Shown: positions 1 through 8,972, counted from the first letter of the stretch. The stretch is 64,000 bases of DNA from an uncultured Bacteroidales bacterium (GCA_944326385.1 CALVDT010000080.1:1-64000); one strand, 5' to 3'. Numbers and translations are program-made. Notes: generated by a model from the letters alone, not told the origin.

Positions 1-646
1 TGGCGAAAGCGATGTTCACGGCCCTGAAAGTGTTCTCCACGACCTTGGTCATTTCTGCAGTGCGGATATCCGTGACTACGATTTCACCCTGACAGAATGA
101 TGCATAGTACTCCTTCACTTTCTCGCCTACCTCGCGGCTGTCCGCTCCGATAGTGCGGTTATTATGGAGAAGCTCATACACCATATTTCCCGGAATGATC
201 CTTTCCGGAGCATGCACCAGATGAATATCTTCGCCTATCTTGAATCCTCTGGCCTTGATGACAGGACGCACGAACTTGTCTATGGTACCCGGTGACACAG
301 TGGACTCGATGACTACTGTAGCCCCTTTCGAACACACGTTCATCACATCTTTCACAGCCTCCACGACATAGCAGGCATCCACTTTTTTCGAGAATTTATC
401 GTACGGCGTAGGAACAGACACTATATAGACATCCGTTTTCTGGTATTCTGTCGTAAACCTGATTCCCGACGAGAGAGCAGCCTTGAACAGTTCGTCAAGC
501 CCGTCTTCCTTGAAAGTCGTCTTTCCGGCATTCAAAGTATCGACAAGATCTTTGTTGTAATCCGTACCGATTACTTCCACCCCATGAGAGGCCATCATCA
601 GGGCTGTAGGAAGCCCAATGTAGCCAAGTCCGATTACGTTAATCAT
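1..646 (-). CDS. wecC: UDP-N-acetylmannosamine/nucleotide-sugar dehydrogenase, 3' end cut off
   Basis: Partial: 215 codons are visible and the C-terminus lies beyond position 1. The protein begins M-I-N-V-I-G-L-G-Y-I-G-L-P, the Rossmann NAD-binding loop of the UDP-glucose/UDP-ManNAc 6-dehydrogenase family, followed by the family's VPTP and ESTVSPGT segments and an HAPERI-like stretch. These enzymes oxidise the C6 of a UDP-sugar to a uronic acid in the cytoplasm, giving precursors for surface polysaccharide. The WecC-type call (UDP-ManNAc rather than UDP-glucose) rests on overall look and on the neighbouring WecA-like gene. The catalytic cysteine is outside the window. It lies 58 bases downstream of the WecA-like gene, probably in the same transcript. 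Confidence 0.85.
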   Translation of the reverse strand, partial: MINVIGLGYIGLPTALMMASHGVEVIGTDYNKDLVDTLNAGKTTFKEDGLDELFKAALSSGIRFTTEYQKTDVYIVSVPTPYDKFSKKVDACYVVEAVKDVMNVCSKGATVVIESTVSPGTIDKFVRPVIKARGFKIGEDIHLVHAPERIIPGNMVYELLHNNRTIGADSREVGEKVKEYYASFCQGEIVVTDIRTAEMTKVVENTFRAVNIAFA

Positions 647-704
647 AATATCTTAAATTTAATTTTATATTCCGATAATGTCTCTTTATCCTTAAAACAG
701 CATG

Positions 705-1847
705 TTATTCTTTATACCCCTCTGCTGAATGGACATGCCTGCGCTGCATAAGCCGGATTCTGTAGCTGAGGAACATATGCATCAGAGTCCAGAGGAGGAT
801 GTCGACAAGAAGGAGTATGTTTATGTTGATATACTTGATCAGGAAGATGTTGAACAGGAAGAACACCAGCGATATGCCGATAATGGTGTGTCTTGCCTGT
901 CCTATGGTCATGCCGATGGCGAGAAATTTATGGTGGATATGGCAGCGGTCCGGAGTGAACGGATTACGGTGTCTTGCGATACGGTGACAGAAGAGCCTGA
1001 CGACATCGAGAATCGGCACCAGAAGAATCGCCAGAGCATAAACAAAATAATATGGTTGCTCTGATGATGTGCCGGGATCCTGATGTGCAAAGATAGCTCC
1101 TTTAATGGTGAAAGCTGCAATTATGTAGCCAATGGTCAATGATCCTGCGTCTCCCATGAATATCTTTGTTCTTTTGTTTGAGGTGCCGTAGACATTGTAG
1201 ATATAGAACGGGAGTAAAGCACCCAATGAAGCCATGGCAATCACAGAATAGCTGAAAAGCTCTTCTTTTATGAACAACACAGCGAATACCGTTATCCCAA
1301 GGATGCACAGACCGGAGGCTAAACCGTCGATTCCGTCTATCAGATTGATTGCATTGATTATCAAGACTATTACTATCACTGTGAAAGGTATTCCGACGAA
1401 TGCAGGTATCTGATGGATGCCGAGAATGCCATAAAAATTGTTGATCCACAATCCTGAAGCGCATAACAGACAGGCAGATATGATCTGAACCGGAAATTTC
1501 ACTTTATATGAGAGACCCACAAGATCATCGGTGACACCTGCCATGTACAGGAACATGGCTCCTGCTGCTCCATACATGATCTCTGTAGTGTGGCCTGCAG
1601 GAAAAAGTCCTTCAGTCATGACGTTTGCAAATCCGAGTACGATGAATGTAGCAATCATGATTCCCGGAAGAAAAGCGACACCTCCCAGACGGGGAACCTG
1701 GCCGGTATGGACCTTTCGGTAATCAGGGACATCGAACAGTTGCTTCTCAAACGCTATCCTGATAATGGCAGGAATAGCGATTACTGTCAGAACAAGACAG
1801 ATGAGAAACGACATCGGCAGAAAAGCCCAATAAAAATCTAAATCCAT
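705..1847 (-). CDS. WecA/MraY-type undecaprenyl-phosphate sugar-1-phosphate transferase
   Basis: 380 residues, a polytopic membrane protein of the glycosyltransferase 4 family. It transfers a HexNAc-1-phosphate from a UDP-sugar to undecaprenyl phosphate, the first membrane step of capsule or O-antigen assembly. Visible family marks are PRLGG near residue 52, the Mg-binding TDD at 106-108, NLIDGIDGLASG at 168-179, MGDAGS at 231-236 and a basic PDRCHIHHKF loop near 300. These point to the polyprenyl-phosphate transferase group rather than to MraY itself, because the other mur genes are absent. Length is normal. It sits downstream of the export, kinase and antiterminator genes and upstream of the sugar dehydrogenase. 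Confidence 0.9.
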   Translation of the reverse strand: MDLDFYWAFLPMSFLICLVLTVIAIPAIIRIAFEKQLFDVPDYRKVHTGQVPRLGGVAFLPGIMIATFIVLGFANVMTEGLFPAGHTTEIMYGAAGAMFLYMAGVTDDLVGLSYKVKFPVQIISACLLCASGLWINNFYGILGIHQIPAFVGIPFTVIVIVLIINAINLIDGIDGLASGLCILGITVFAVLFIKEELFSYSVIAMASLGALLPFYIYNVYGTSNKRTKIFMGDAGSLTIGYIIAAFTIKGAIFAHQDPGTSSEQPYYFVYALAILLVPILDVVRLFCHRIARHRNPFTPDRCHIHHKFLAIGMTIGQARHTIIGISLVFFLFNIFLIKYININILLLVDILLWTLMHMFLSYRIRLMQRRHVHSAEGYKE

Positions 1848-2021
1848 GACAAATTAAGGTTAGTCGGTTCAACACACATATCCATTACTGTAAATACACA
1901 TCCTAGGGTCACCCGGCCACCGTGGCCGTGCGGATATCAAGGGTATGCTGCGCCTTTGGGGCGGCCTTTTCTGCGCTATCCAGCAGCAAAATCGAGCAGA
2001 GCATGAATATTAAATAAAAGT
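1848..2021 (-). other. Structured untranslated gap inside the polysaccharide operon
   Basis: A 174-base gap between the antiterminator gene and the WecA-like gene, with no open frame worth calling. It holds a GC-rich 15-base near-palindrome at 1914-1928 (CGGCCAC C GTGGCCG) and a second GC-rich patch at 1950-1966, in a locus otherwise tightly packed. I infer that it is a transcribed leader where an UpxY/NusG-like factor or a terminator might act. No U-tract follows the palindrome on the minus strand, so it is not a simple terminator. Confidence 0.35.
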
Positions 2022-2567
2022 TCAAACAAGTTCCAGTTCATCTTCCGGGATATAGCTTGTGGCTATGGCAAGCATGCCGGGAAGTTCCACCATCACACGT
2101 CTCGAACGCTTCACGCGTATCACGACGCCTTCCACTCCTGCAAACGGACCGGATTTCACCCTCACTTTCATTCCGGTCCTGAGTTTCGAGTTCACCTCGA
2201 AAAGATATACAATGTCCTCAAGTCTGGCTTCCGAGACTGTAATGAAGTCCTCCATCGCCTTGTCCGGCACCGTCAGAGGTTCACGGGTGGACTTGTCCCA
2301 CAAATAACTGACAAATTCCCTGAGTCCTTTCTCCCGGAGGATCATGTCAAGTTCAGCCCTGCCCGACTTCACGAAACACAGATTATTCACTGCAGGGACT
2401 GTCTTTACAGTCTTCTTGCCACATTTCACTTCACACTTCACTGTCATCGGCACGAAACATTCAAATCCCGAATCCTGCAGGATACCCTTGACCTTCAGCT
2501 CTCTGGAATAGGTGACTCGCAAAGGATACCAGCTCGGGGACTGTCTATTCCGTACTTCCGTAGCCAT
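2022..2567 (-). CDS. UpxY-family NusG-like transcription antiterminator
   Basis: 181 residues from the ATG at 2567 (MATEVRN...). An upstream in-frame start at 2600 exists, but it would be encoded by the repeat tail of the preceding kinase gene. The N-terminal half resembles the NGN domain (SWYPLRVTYSRE, VPAVNNLCFV), and the C-terminal part (about residues 125-165) is a KOW domain (GMKVRVKSGPFAGVEGVV). Proteins of this kind travel with RNA polymerase and let it read through long capsule operons. The chosen start overlaps the end of the kinase gene by 23 bases, so translation is probably coupled. Being third in the operon rather than first is unusual for UpxY genes. Confidence 0.82.
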   Translation of the reverse strand: MATEVRNRQSPSWYPLRVTYSRELKVKGILQDSGFECFVPMTVKCEVKCGKKTVKTVPAVNNLCFVKSGRAELDMILREKGLREFVSYLWDKSTREPLTVPDKAMEDFITVSEARLEDIVYLFEVNSKLRTGMKVRVKSGPFAGVEGVVIRVKRSRRVMVELPGMLAIATSYIPEDELELV

Positions 2568-4956
2568 AGCCGTAACCATAACCGTAGCCGTAACGGCCAT
2601 AGCCGTATTTCCGCGGTCCGGTCTCGACGCCGTTCAGGGCCACGGTCATCCTCGGAAAGACACCCTTTTGCACAATCTCTTCCACCATAGGCAAAGCCCT
2701 CTTGTCCATGAGCCCCGACCTGATCACAAACAGAGTCAGATCTGCAGTGCCGGCTATGATGGCGGTATCAGCCACCATGTCTATAGGAGGGCAATCGAGG
2801 AATATATAATCGTATTTTGTCTTCAACGCCTCTACCAAAGAGCTGAACCTGTCCGAAATCAGAAGTTCCGACGGGTTCGGAGGCAGAATACCGGACGGGA
2901 AGACATCCAGATTCTCCTTCACTGTCACGGCGATGGATGCGTAATCATCCGTATTGCCAGAAAGGTACATGGAAAGTCCCTTGCCTTTCAGATGGAAAAC
3001 CTTGCTGAGTGTCCCCTTCCTGAGATCGAGGTCGAGGATGGCGACTCGGGCACCCTTTATCGCCATGGTCGCAGCGAGGTTCATGGAGACGAAGGTCTTT
3101 CCGCTTCCGGGATTGAACGAAGACACCAATATCACCTCCGGGCCTTTGTCTTTCCCGAGCATGAAGTCAAGATTGGTACGCATCACACGGAAAGCCTCGT
3201 TCATCATGTCCCGGCTGCCTTTTTCCACTATTATGCCGGCAAGCTTGTCCTTGTATATCCGCTTTCTTACAGGCTCAGGGAACATGGATTTCCATTTCCT
3301 GTGCTTCTGCATCAGCGGTATTTCTGCAAGGAACGGAGACGAAAGCCCGCTTATGTCATCACGTCCGCGCACTGTTGTGTCCAATGTACGTGACAGGAAT
3401 ATCATCGCAAACGGAAGTCCAAGTCCCAGGATCAATGCTGCGGTGAATATAAGCATGGTATTCGGAGACGAAGGATTCGGCGAACCGTTCGGGGTGACGA
3501 TAAGACGGGTGTTGCCCACTGTCATGAGACTCGCGATGTCATTCTCCTCACGTTTCTGGAGCAGATACAGATAGAGTGACTGCTTCACCTGCTGCTGCCT
3601 CTCGATGGACAGGAGTTCCATCTCCTGACCGGAACTTGAGGCCATGCTTGAAAGCAGACGGCTTTCTTCATCCTCCAGCTGGGACACCTGCAGTTCGAGC
3701 GTGCCTATGAGGTTGTCAATGGAGCGGAGTATCGCAGACTTTATGGCATCGAGCGCATAAGTGATGTCCGAAATCAGCGGATTGTCTGCGCTGCTGTTAG
3801 AGATCAGCCTCTCACGTTCAAGAAACATGCTGTTATATTCCGCTATCTGCGACTCCACGTTGGAGTTCGACAGTCCGGAATTCGACGGCAGCAGAGAAAG
3901 CGCGTTCTTGGGATCATTGAGATAATCCCTGATGTAGCCGGCAATCGACAGCTGGTTCCTCACCTCGAAGTTCTTCGCTGAATATGACGACAGTTCCTCA
4001 AGGTATGTCTGGCCTATGGCCTTTATGTCGGTGAGATTGTTCTCCTCCTTATAGTTTCTCAGGTCTGTCTCGATGCCTGTCAGCTCCTTCTCTATGACTT
4101 TTATCCTCTCCGTGATGAACTCGGCAGTGTTCCTTGCGGCCTTGCTCTTGTCCATGATCCATTCCTCGTTGTAGACATCTATGAGGGTATTCAATATACG
4201 TTCGGCACGGGATGCGAACCTGTCGGTAAGGGTCAATGCGAGTACCGTGGAATTCTTTCCCGTGACAGAGACCGCAAGGTTGGACGCATAATATTTGGCT
4301 CTGGCCGCCGGAGCAGCCCAGGACACCAGGATGTCCCTGTCCCAGTCATCGACAGAGATGGCCGGATCTATGCGGAGTTTCCCTACCGGTGTGTCCACGA
4401 CCTGTGAAAGGACGCCCTCTACCTCGGCCTTCCTTACCTTGTCGGGGCCGATGACGAAATCCTCGAGGACGAATGTATCTTCTCCAGTCCTGGATATCCT
4501 GAAGGAGAATGACGTGGATACCATGGTATCCACAAGAGCCATTTCCACCGGACTTGTCCTGTACATGGAGACCTTCCTGATTCCCTGGTCTTCCGTGTAG
4601 GCGGTTTCGAGCGAAAGCCTCTCCACCACTTTCTTCATAAGGTCCGGGGAGGCGAAGGCTTCAGCCTCGTTGTTCGCATTGGAGCTGTAGGAACCTGCTC
4701 CGCCGCCTCCCGTCATGGAAAGCAGGTCCGACATGACGTTTGCCTGGGCATCCTCGTTTATTATGACCTTTGCTGTCCTTACGTATGTCTTCGGTGTGAC
4801 ATAGATATAGAGCGCGGCAATGAAAAGCGCCAGAACGGCGGATATTGCATACCACCATTTATAGCCCCATATCATGTTCCATATGTCAGCCAGATTCAGG
4901 GAACTCTCTTCCGCGGTGTTCCTGTCCGTATTTTCATTCAATCCGTTCATCTGCAT
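2545..4956 (-). CDS. Wzc-like polysaccharide copolymerase / BY-family tyrosine kinase
   Basis: 803 residues. An N-terminal Wzz domain has a membrane segment near residues 35-55 (WYAISAVLALFIAALYIYV). A long coiled-coil periplasmic part covers roughly 250-480, a second membrane segment lies near 505-525, and a cytoplasmic kinase domain follows. The kinase shows Walker A (PGSGKT, near 615), A' (AILDLDLRKG) and B (YIFLDCPP). The tail is K-YGYG-R-(YG)5-STE, a tyrosine cluster like those autophosphorylated in Wzc to control polysaccharide length. It follows the export lipoprotein gene by six bases and overlaps the antiterminator gene. The tail is encoded by a hexanucleotide repeat at 2557-2607. 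Confidence 0.93.
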   Translation of the reverse strand: MQMNGLNENTDRNTAEESSLNLADIWNMIWGYKWWYAISAVLALFIAALYIYVTPKTYVRTAKVIINEDAQANVMSDLLSMTGGGGAGSYSSNANNEAEAFASPDLMKKVVERLSLETAYTEDQGIRKVSMYRTSPVEMALVDTMVSTSFSFRISRTGEDTFVLEDFVIGPDKVRKAEVEGVLSQVVDTPVGKLRIDPAISVDDWDRDILVSWAAPAARAKYYASNLAVSVTGKNSTVLALTLTDRFASRAERILNTLIDVYNEEWIMDKSKAARNTAEFITERIKVIEKELTGIETDLRNYKEENNLTDIKAIGQTYLEELSSYSAKNFEVRNQLSIAGYIRDYLNDPKNALSLLPSNSGLSNSNVESQIAEYNSMFLERERLISNSSADNPLISDITYALDAIKSAILRSIDNLIGTLELQVSQLEDEESRLLSSMASSSGQEMELLSIERQQQVKQSLYLYLLQKREENDIASLMTVGNTRLIVTPNGSPNPSSPNTMLIFTAALILGLGLPFAMIFLSRTLDTTVRGRDDISGLSSPFLAEIPLMQKHRKWKSMFPEPVRKRIYKDKLAGIIVEKGSRDMMNEAFRVMRTNLDFMLGKDKGPEVILVSSFNPGSGKTFVSMNLAATMAIKGARVAILDLDLRKGTLSKVFHLKGKGLSMYLSGNTDDYASIAVTVKENLDVFPSGILPPNPSELLISDRFSSLVEALKTKYDYIFLDCPPIDMVADTAIIAGTADLTLFVIRSGLMDKRALPMVEEIVQKGVFPRMTVALNGVETGPRKYGYGRYGYGYGYGYGYGSTE
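2557..2607 (-). repeat. GGYTAY hexanucleotide repeat encoding the Tyr-Gly tail
   Basis: The final codons of the kinase alternate Tyr (TAT/TAC) and Gly (GGC/GGT), seven Tyr in all, broken once by an Arg. The DNA is therefore an imperfect six-base tandem repeat. The antiterminator ATG at 2567 lies inside it in another frame. Changes of one unit would keep both frames open while altering the number of tyrosines. Confidence 0.8.
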
Positions 4957-4962
4957 GAAGGT

Positions 4963-5790
4963 TTACTGTATTAGATTCACTATCAGGACTGCGAGCGAAG
5001 TCAGGAAAGATCCGATGCTGACCCACAGGCTGACCGATTTTATATTGTTCTCGTTGATGGTGGACTGTCCTGCCCTTACCTTGTTCGGCTCCACATACAC
5101 GATGTCGTTCTGCTGCAGATAATAAGCCGGGGACTCGAAAATCGATGCTGAGCGCAGGTCCACCTGATAGATGACGCGCTCGCCGTCCTGTTCACGGATC
5201 ACGGAGACATTGTCCCTGCGTCCGAATATGGTCAGATCCTTGGCAAGGCTCAATGCCTGGAGTATGGTGATCTTGTCCCCTTCGATATTGTACGTACCCG
5301 GAGATGTCACCTCGCCCATTACCGATATCTTGAAATTCATGAATTCCACCGTGACCACAGGATCCTTGATATAGTTTCCTTCGATAATCCTTTCCTTTAT
5401 CTCTTTCGCCAGTTCCCATCTTGTGAGACCGGCGGCCTTCACCAGACCGAGGACTGGAAAATCTATGTTTCCGTCGTTGTCCACGACATATCCGAGAAGG
5501 CGTTGCGAGCCTTGGCCGGATACCGACTCGGAACCCGCCTGATAGGAGATCACCGGAAGATTGAAAATGAGGGCAAGCTCGGGATTCCTGCTCGACACGA
5601 CTATCGATATCATGTCCTTCGGCTGGATGAGTATGCCTTTGTTTATGGCAATGCGTTCGGCCTTGTCAGGAACTACATCCTGGAGATAGTTGATTTTCTT
5701 ATACGTGCTGCAGGATGTCATCATCGCCAGTAACACAACAAAGACAGAAAACACACACACTTTGCCTGTTCGTAACAAGATTCTGGACAT
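4963..5790 (-). CDS. Wza-like polysaccharide export lipoprotein
   Basis: 275 residues from the ATG at 5790. An in-frame start at 5847 would add 19 residues ahead of the signal peptide and is less likely. The N-terminus is a type II signal (residues 1-27, ...LLAMMTSC) with the lipid-modified cysteine at 27. A polysaccharide export domain (IQPKDMISIVVSSRNPEL) follows, then an SLBB-type segment (ISVMGEVTSPGTYNIEGDKITILQALSLA). A hydrophobic C-terminal stretch (SLWVSIGSFLTSLAVLIVNLIQ) may be the outer-membrane helix. It should form the outer-membrane exit pore for the polysaccharide, working with the downstream kinase. It is the first gene of the operon on this strand. Confidence 0.9.
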   Translation of the reverse strand: MSRILLRTGKVCVFSVFVVLLAMMTSCSTYKKINYLQDVVPDKAERIAINKGILIQPKDMISIVVSSRNPELALIFNLPVISYQAGSESVSGQGSQRLLGYVVDNDGNIDFPVLGLVKAAGLTRWELAKEIKERIIEGNYIKDPVVTVEFMNFKISVMGEVTSPGTYNIEGDKITILQALSLAKDLTIFGRRDNVSVIREQDGERVIYQVDLRSASIFESPAYYLQQNDIVYVEPNKVRAGQSTINENNIKSVSLWVSIGSFLTSLAVLIVNLIQ

Positions 5791-5853
5791 GTCTGGTTCG
5801 TTTTGCTCAAATATCCGCGAATTTAAGAATATTTCCATTAACATCAAACCCGA

Positions 5854-5862
5854 GGGGGGGGG
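5854..5862. repeat. G9 homopolymer in a divergent promoter region
   Basis: Nine consecutive G on the plus strand lie between the start of the polysaccharide operon (5790, minus) and the divergent nucleotidyltransferase gene (5951, plus), in otherwise AT-rich DNA. Poly-G tracts of this length are prone to slipped-strand mispairing. An effect on promoter spacing is inference. Confidence 0.85.
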
Positions 5863-5950
5863 ATTTTTGGATTTTTGACTTCAAAAAGCTATTTTTACGA
5901 GGCATTTCCGGCACGGGATTAGCTACGTGCACATTTAATTGTTTGTGAAG

Positions 5951-7090
5951 ATGAAGAAAAAAAAGGAAACATCCATACAGACCGGATACCAGTTCCTGTC
6001 GCTTCTGGTTTCCGGCTTGTGGAAAAGGCCTGCGGACATCACTCCGTTCAGAGTATCAGGTCCGGACTGGAAAGGGATACTCCGACTTGGAAAGACACAG
6101 GCCGTACTGCCTCTCATCTATGACGGCATGATGACATTGCCTGAGGAAATGCAGTTGAAAGGAGAGCCTCTTCTGAGGCTCATTGCATATGTAGACAAGG
6201 TGGAGCAGCTTAACTCCGGACTGGACAAGGCTGTCCTGGACATATCCGCAAGGCTTGCCGGTGCAGGCATCAGGTCAGTCCTTCTGAAAGGCCAGGGAAA
6301 TGCAGCCCTGTACCCTGTTCCGGAACACAGGCAATGCGGAGACATCGACCTCTATACTGGAGCTGCGGATTACAACAGGGCGGCAGCGATGATCCGCACG
6401 TGGAAAGAGACCCGGGGAGAGCATCCGGAATCTGTGAAACACATCGGGTTCGTCATAGGGAATATCACGCTGGAGCTCCACAAGGAGGCTTTCCGCATGC
6501 CGGATGCTGAAACCGACAGGGAATACAGGATTCTGGAAAACGAGGAACTTGCCAAGGACTCATGCAGGGTCCATATAGGAGATATCGCAGACGGTGGGGA
6601 AATAATTGTCCCGGTTCCGGATTTCAACGTGTTCTACGTATTCTGCCATGCGTTCCACCATTTCATGCAGGGAGGCCTCGGACTGAGGCAGATGTGCGAC
6701 CTGTCCGTGCTCCTGCACAGACACCACGGACAGATAGATGAAACACTCCTCGGATCGCGGTTGGAGACTTTCCGTCTGGACAGGGAATGGAAGCTTTTTG
6801 TCTGCCTGCTCGTGAATGCGCTTGATCTTCCCTCAAATGAGGCTCCGCTTTACGATCCAGGATATACCTCGTTGTCTTTCAAGCTTCTGGATGAAATGTT
6901 CAGAGACGGGAACTTCGGTCAATACAAGGATTTCCCGGACTTCTCCCGTCTGCCGCGTCTTCTTCGCAAGGCTGGAAGTCTGTGGATTCACCATGTGATG
7001 TTTTTCCGCCGGCTGAAATTCTCCCGCCGGCAAACATGGTCATATTACAGGTATATGTGGAAGACAGGCCTTGAACATGCCTTCAGATAA
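5951..7090 (+). CDS. PF14907-type nucleotidyltransferase-fold protein
   Basis: 379 residues from the ATG at 5951; TTG and GTG codons just upstream (5939, 5945) are weaker choices. The middle (about residues 110-145) has LLKGQGNAALYP followed by CGDIDLYTG, which fits the G-x-x-x-D-x-D metal site of the Pol-beta-like nucleotidyltransferase fold in the uncharacterised family PF14907. A His-rich FYVFCHAFHHFMQGG segment lies near 235. Members are common beside polysaccharide loci, but their substrate is unknown to me. The gene is divergent from the capsule operon, and its 3' end stops six bases from the convergent glycosidase gene. Confidence 0.75.
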   Translation: MKKKKETSIQTGYQFLSLLVSGLWKRPADITPFRVSGPDWKGILRLGKTQAVLPLIYDGMMTLPEEMQLKGEPLLRLIAYVDKVEQLNSGLDKAVLDISARLAGAGIRSVLLKGQGNAALYPVPEHRQCGDIDLYTGAADYNRAAAMIRTWKETRGEHPESVKHIGFVIGNITLELHKEAFRMPDAETDREYRILENEELAKDSCRVHIGDIADGGEIIVPVPDFNVFYVFCHAFHHFMQGGLGLRQMCDLSVLLHRHHGQIDETLLGSRLETFRLDREWKLFVCLLVNALDLPSNEAPLYDPGYTSLSFKLLDEMFRDGNFGQYKDFPDFSRLPRLLRKAGSLWIHHVMFFRRLKFSRRQTWSYYRYMWKTGLEHAFR

Positions 7091-7096
7091 AGCCTG

Positions 7097-8884
7097 TCAG
7101 CTCAGCCTGATCATCACCCCGGACATCGGTGGCACAGTCACTTCTATAGGGGTATCCGGATTCACCTCATCGGTAGGCGCAAGTTCCAGCCATTCAAAGG
7201 CGTGCGGGGGGATCTTGAGTTTCGCCCTCGCCTCTCTGCCGGAGAAATTCGCCACGAACAGGAGCGTCTCGTCTTCATGATCACGGAGGAATGCGAAATG
7301 ACGGTCAATGTCGAAGCCGTCGGAATTGGTGTTGCAATAGCAAAGGTCATACGTCATCCCTTTCCTGACAGCATCGTCACCGGCCGCAAAACGTATCATT
7401 GAAGTGAATTTCCTGAAAAAACCCTCGTATTCCGAAAATTCCTCAGGCCAAGGCCGGTCAGACTTATAAAGGCCCGAAGCTATGATCCGGCGCAATGCCC
7501 TGAGGGAACGCACGCTCCACCAGTCGAATATGCTTGTCCTGCCGTCCCTGCCGCTGAATCCTTCCTCATCCATTCCTCTCTCCCCCATCTCTTCTCCGGC
7601 ATATATCATGAAAGGCGCCCTGTTAAGGAACAGGGACACGGTCAGAGGCGCTATGGAGTTCTGCGCCGACTTGCCGAAGAAATCGGAGGCGAATCTCTGT
7701 TCGTCATGGTTTTCAAGGAAGTTCAGCATATAAGGCTGGATATCACCGAGGGACTGCCAGTTTCTTGTGATGCCTCTGGCGGACTGCCATAGTTCTATAG
7801 GCATGCCGTAACTGTCCAGATTTGCCTCCACGATGATGCGCAGAGTGTCGTAAAGTCCTGATTTGTCATACAGATAGTCGAATCCGACCTCCCTGATGTA
7901 TTTCCTGTAGAGGTCCTTCTTGTACACCTCGGCTATGAATATGGTTTCCGGATGCCGGGTTTTAACCTCCGCTATCAGCCACTGGAGGAACTGGTACGGG
8001 ACGAGCTCCACCATGTCGCAACGGAATCCGTCCACGCCCTTCCCTATCCAGAACTCCAGGACGGAAAGCATCTTGTCCCAGGTGCGGCTGCGGGTATCGC
8101 AGTAGTTGATCTTCACTGTCTCATACCAGTCATTCACCCCTGGCGAAGGGGTATAGGAATTCCCGGTAGCCTTGGCCGGATATTCGAGGAACGGTGTCAG
8201 AAGATGGCGGTACTGCCTCAGGAATGCAGCGTATTCCCCGTCCGAAGAGCATTCCTTCTTTTCTCTGCATTTCTGTACCAGCCACGCAGGGAGAATAGTG
8301 TATTCCTTCTGGAATTCCCCAGACTCAAGAGACCTGCACTCAGCGAGGAAAGCCTCTGTGTCAGGCAATGCGAGCTGCTGCCCGGGATAATAGAAGAAAT
8401 CGTTTTCCTGTGCCCAGTGTACACTCGTATCGTCTTTCTTCCCGAACGAGTCCTCCGACCCTGACCCTTCCGAATAATCTCTTGCAAGATGATTGGGGAC
8501 AAAGTCGATGATGACCTTCATTCCGGCGTCATGGGTCCTCTTCACCAATGCCTCGAATTCCTCCATCCTGTGCTCCGGCTCATCCGCGAGATAAGGATTC
8601 ACATCGTAATAGTCGGTGATGGCATATGGAGACCCGGCCTCGCCTTTCACGAACTGCGGATTGGAAGGGGTGCAGCCCATTGAGGCGGACTTGGTGGAAT
8701 GCCGGATCACCCCGGTGTACCATATATGAGTACAGCCCAGCCATTTGAGATACTCAAGGGCAGGGCCGTCGATTCCTGAGAACTTGCCTGTTCCGTTTTC
8801 TTCTGCAGAGCCTCTTCTCGCAGGGGCGCTGCAGTCATTGCCCCAGAGTCTCGGCAGCATCTGATATATTATAGGTTTATCCAT
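7097..8884 (-). CDS. GH13 alpha-amylase-family glycosidase
   Basis: 595 residues with the four GH13 conserved regions in order: DFVPNH at 127-132, GFRCDMVE with the nucleophile Asp290, IAEV with the acid/base Glu319, and FLENHDE with Asp394. There is no signal peptide (MDKPIIYQMLPRLWG), so it should act in the cytoplasm on alpha-glucan or maltodextrin. A beta-sandwich C-terminal domain ends the protein. Substrate specificity cannot be read from the sequence. It has its own consensus promoter (8941-8972) and appears monocistronic. Confidence 0.93.
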   Translation of the reverse strand: MDKPIIYQMLPRLWGNDCSAPARRGSAEENGTGKFSGIDGPALEYLKWLGCTHIWYTGVIRHSTKSASMGCTPSNPQFVKGEAGSPYAITDYYDVNPYLADEPEHRMEEFEALVKRTHDAGMKVIIDFVPNHLARDYSEGSGSEDSFGKKDDTSVHWAQENDFFYYPGQQLALPDTEAFLAECRSLESGEFQKEYTILPAWLVQKCREKKECSSDGEYAAFLRQYRHLLTPFLEYPAKATGNSYTPSPGVNDWYETVKINYCDTRSRTWDKMLSVLEFWIGKGVDGFRCDMVELVPYQFLQWLIAEVKTRHPETIFIAEVYKKDLYRKYIREVGFDYLYDKSGLYDTLRIIVEANLDSYGMPIELWQSARGITRNWQSLGDIQPYMLNFLENHDEQRFASDFFGKSAQNSIAPLTVSLFLNRAPFMIYAGEEMGERGMDEEGFSGRDGRTSIFDWWSVRSLRALRRIIASGLYKSDRPWPEEFSEYEGFFRKFTSMIRFAAGDDAVRKGMTYDLCYCNTNSDGFDIDRHFAFLRDHEDETLLFVANFSGREARAKLKIPPHAFEWLELAPTDEVNPDTPIEVTVPPMSGVMIRLS

Positions 8885-8940
8885 CTGTGTTATGTTTTAT
8901 CTTTGCGGTATCCGTTTCCGGTTTACGGAGTCGAATCCCG

Positions 8941-8972
8941 CAAATATACCTCTTTACATTTTCCGAGCCAAA
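8941..8972 (-). promoter_or_regulatory. Bacteroidota promoter for the GH13 gene
   Basis: Read on the minus strand, the -33 box TTTG is at 8969-8972, the spacer is 20 bases and the -7 box TATATTTG is at 8941-8948. This gives a leader of roughly 50 bases to the ATG at 8884. The match to TTTG/TAnnTTTG is exact. Confidence 0.75.

Noticed and set aside
5791..5847. Upstream start of the Wza-like lipoprotein
   Set aside because: Would place 19 residues before a normal lipoprotein signal peptide.
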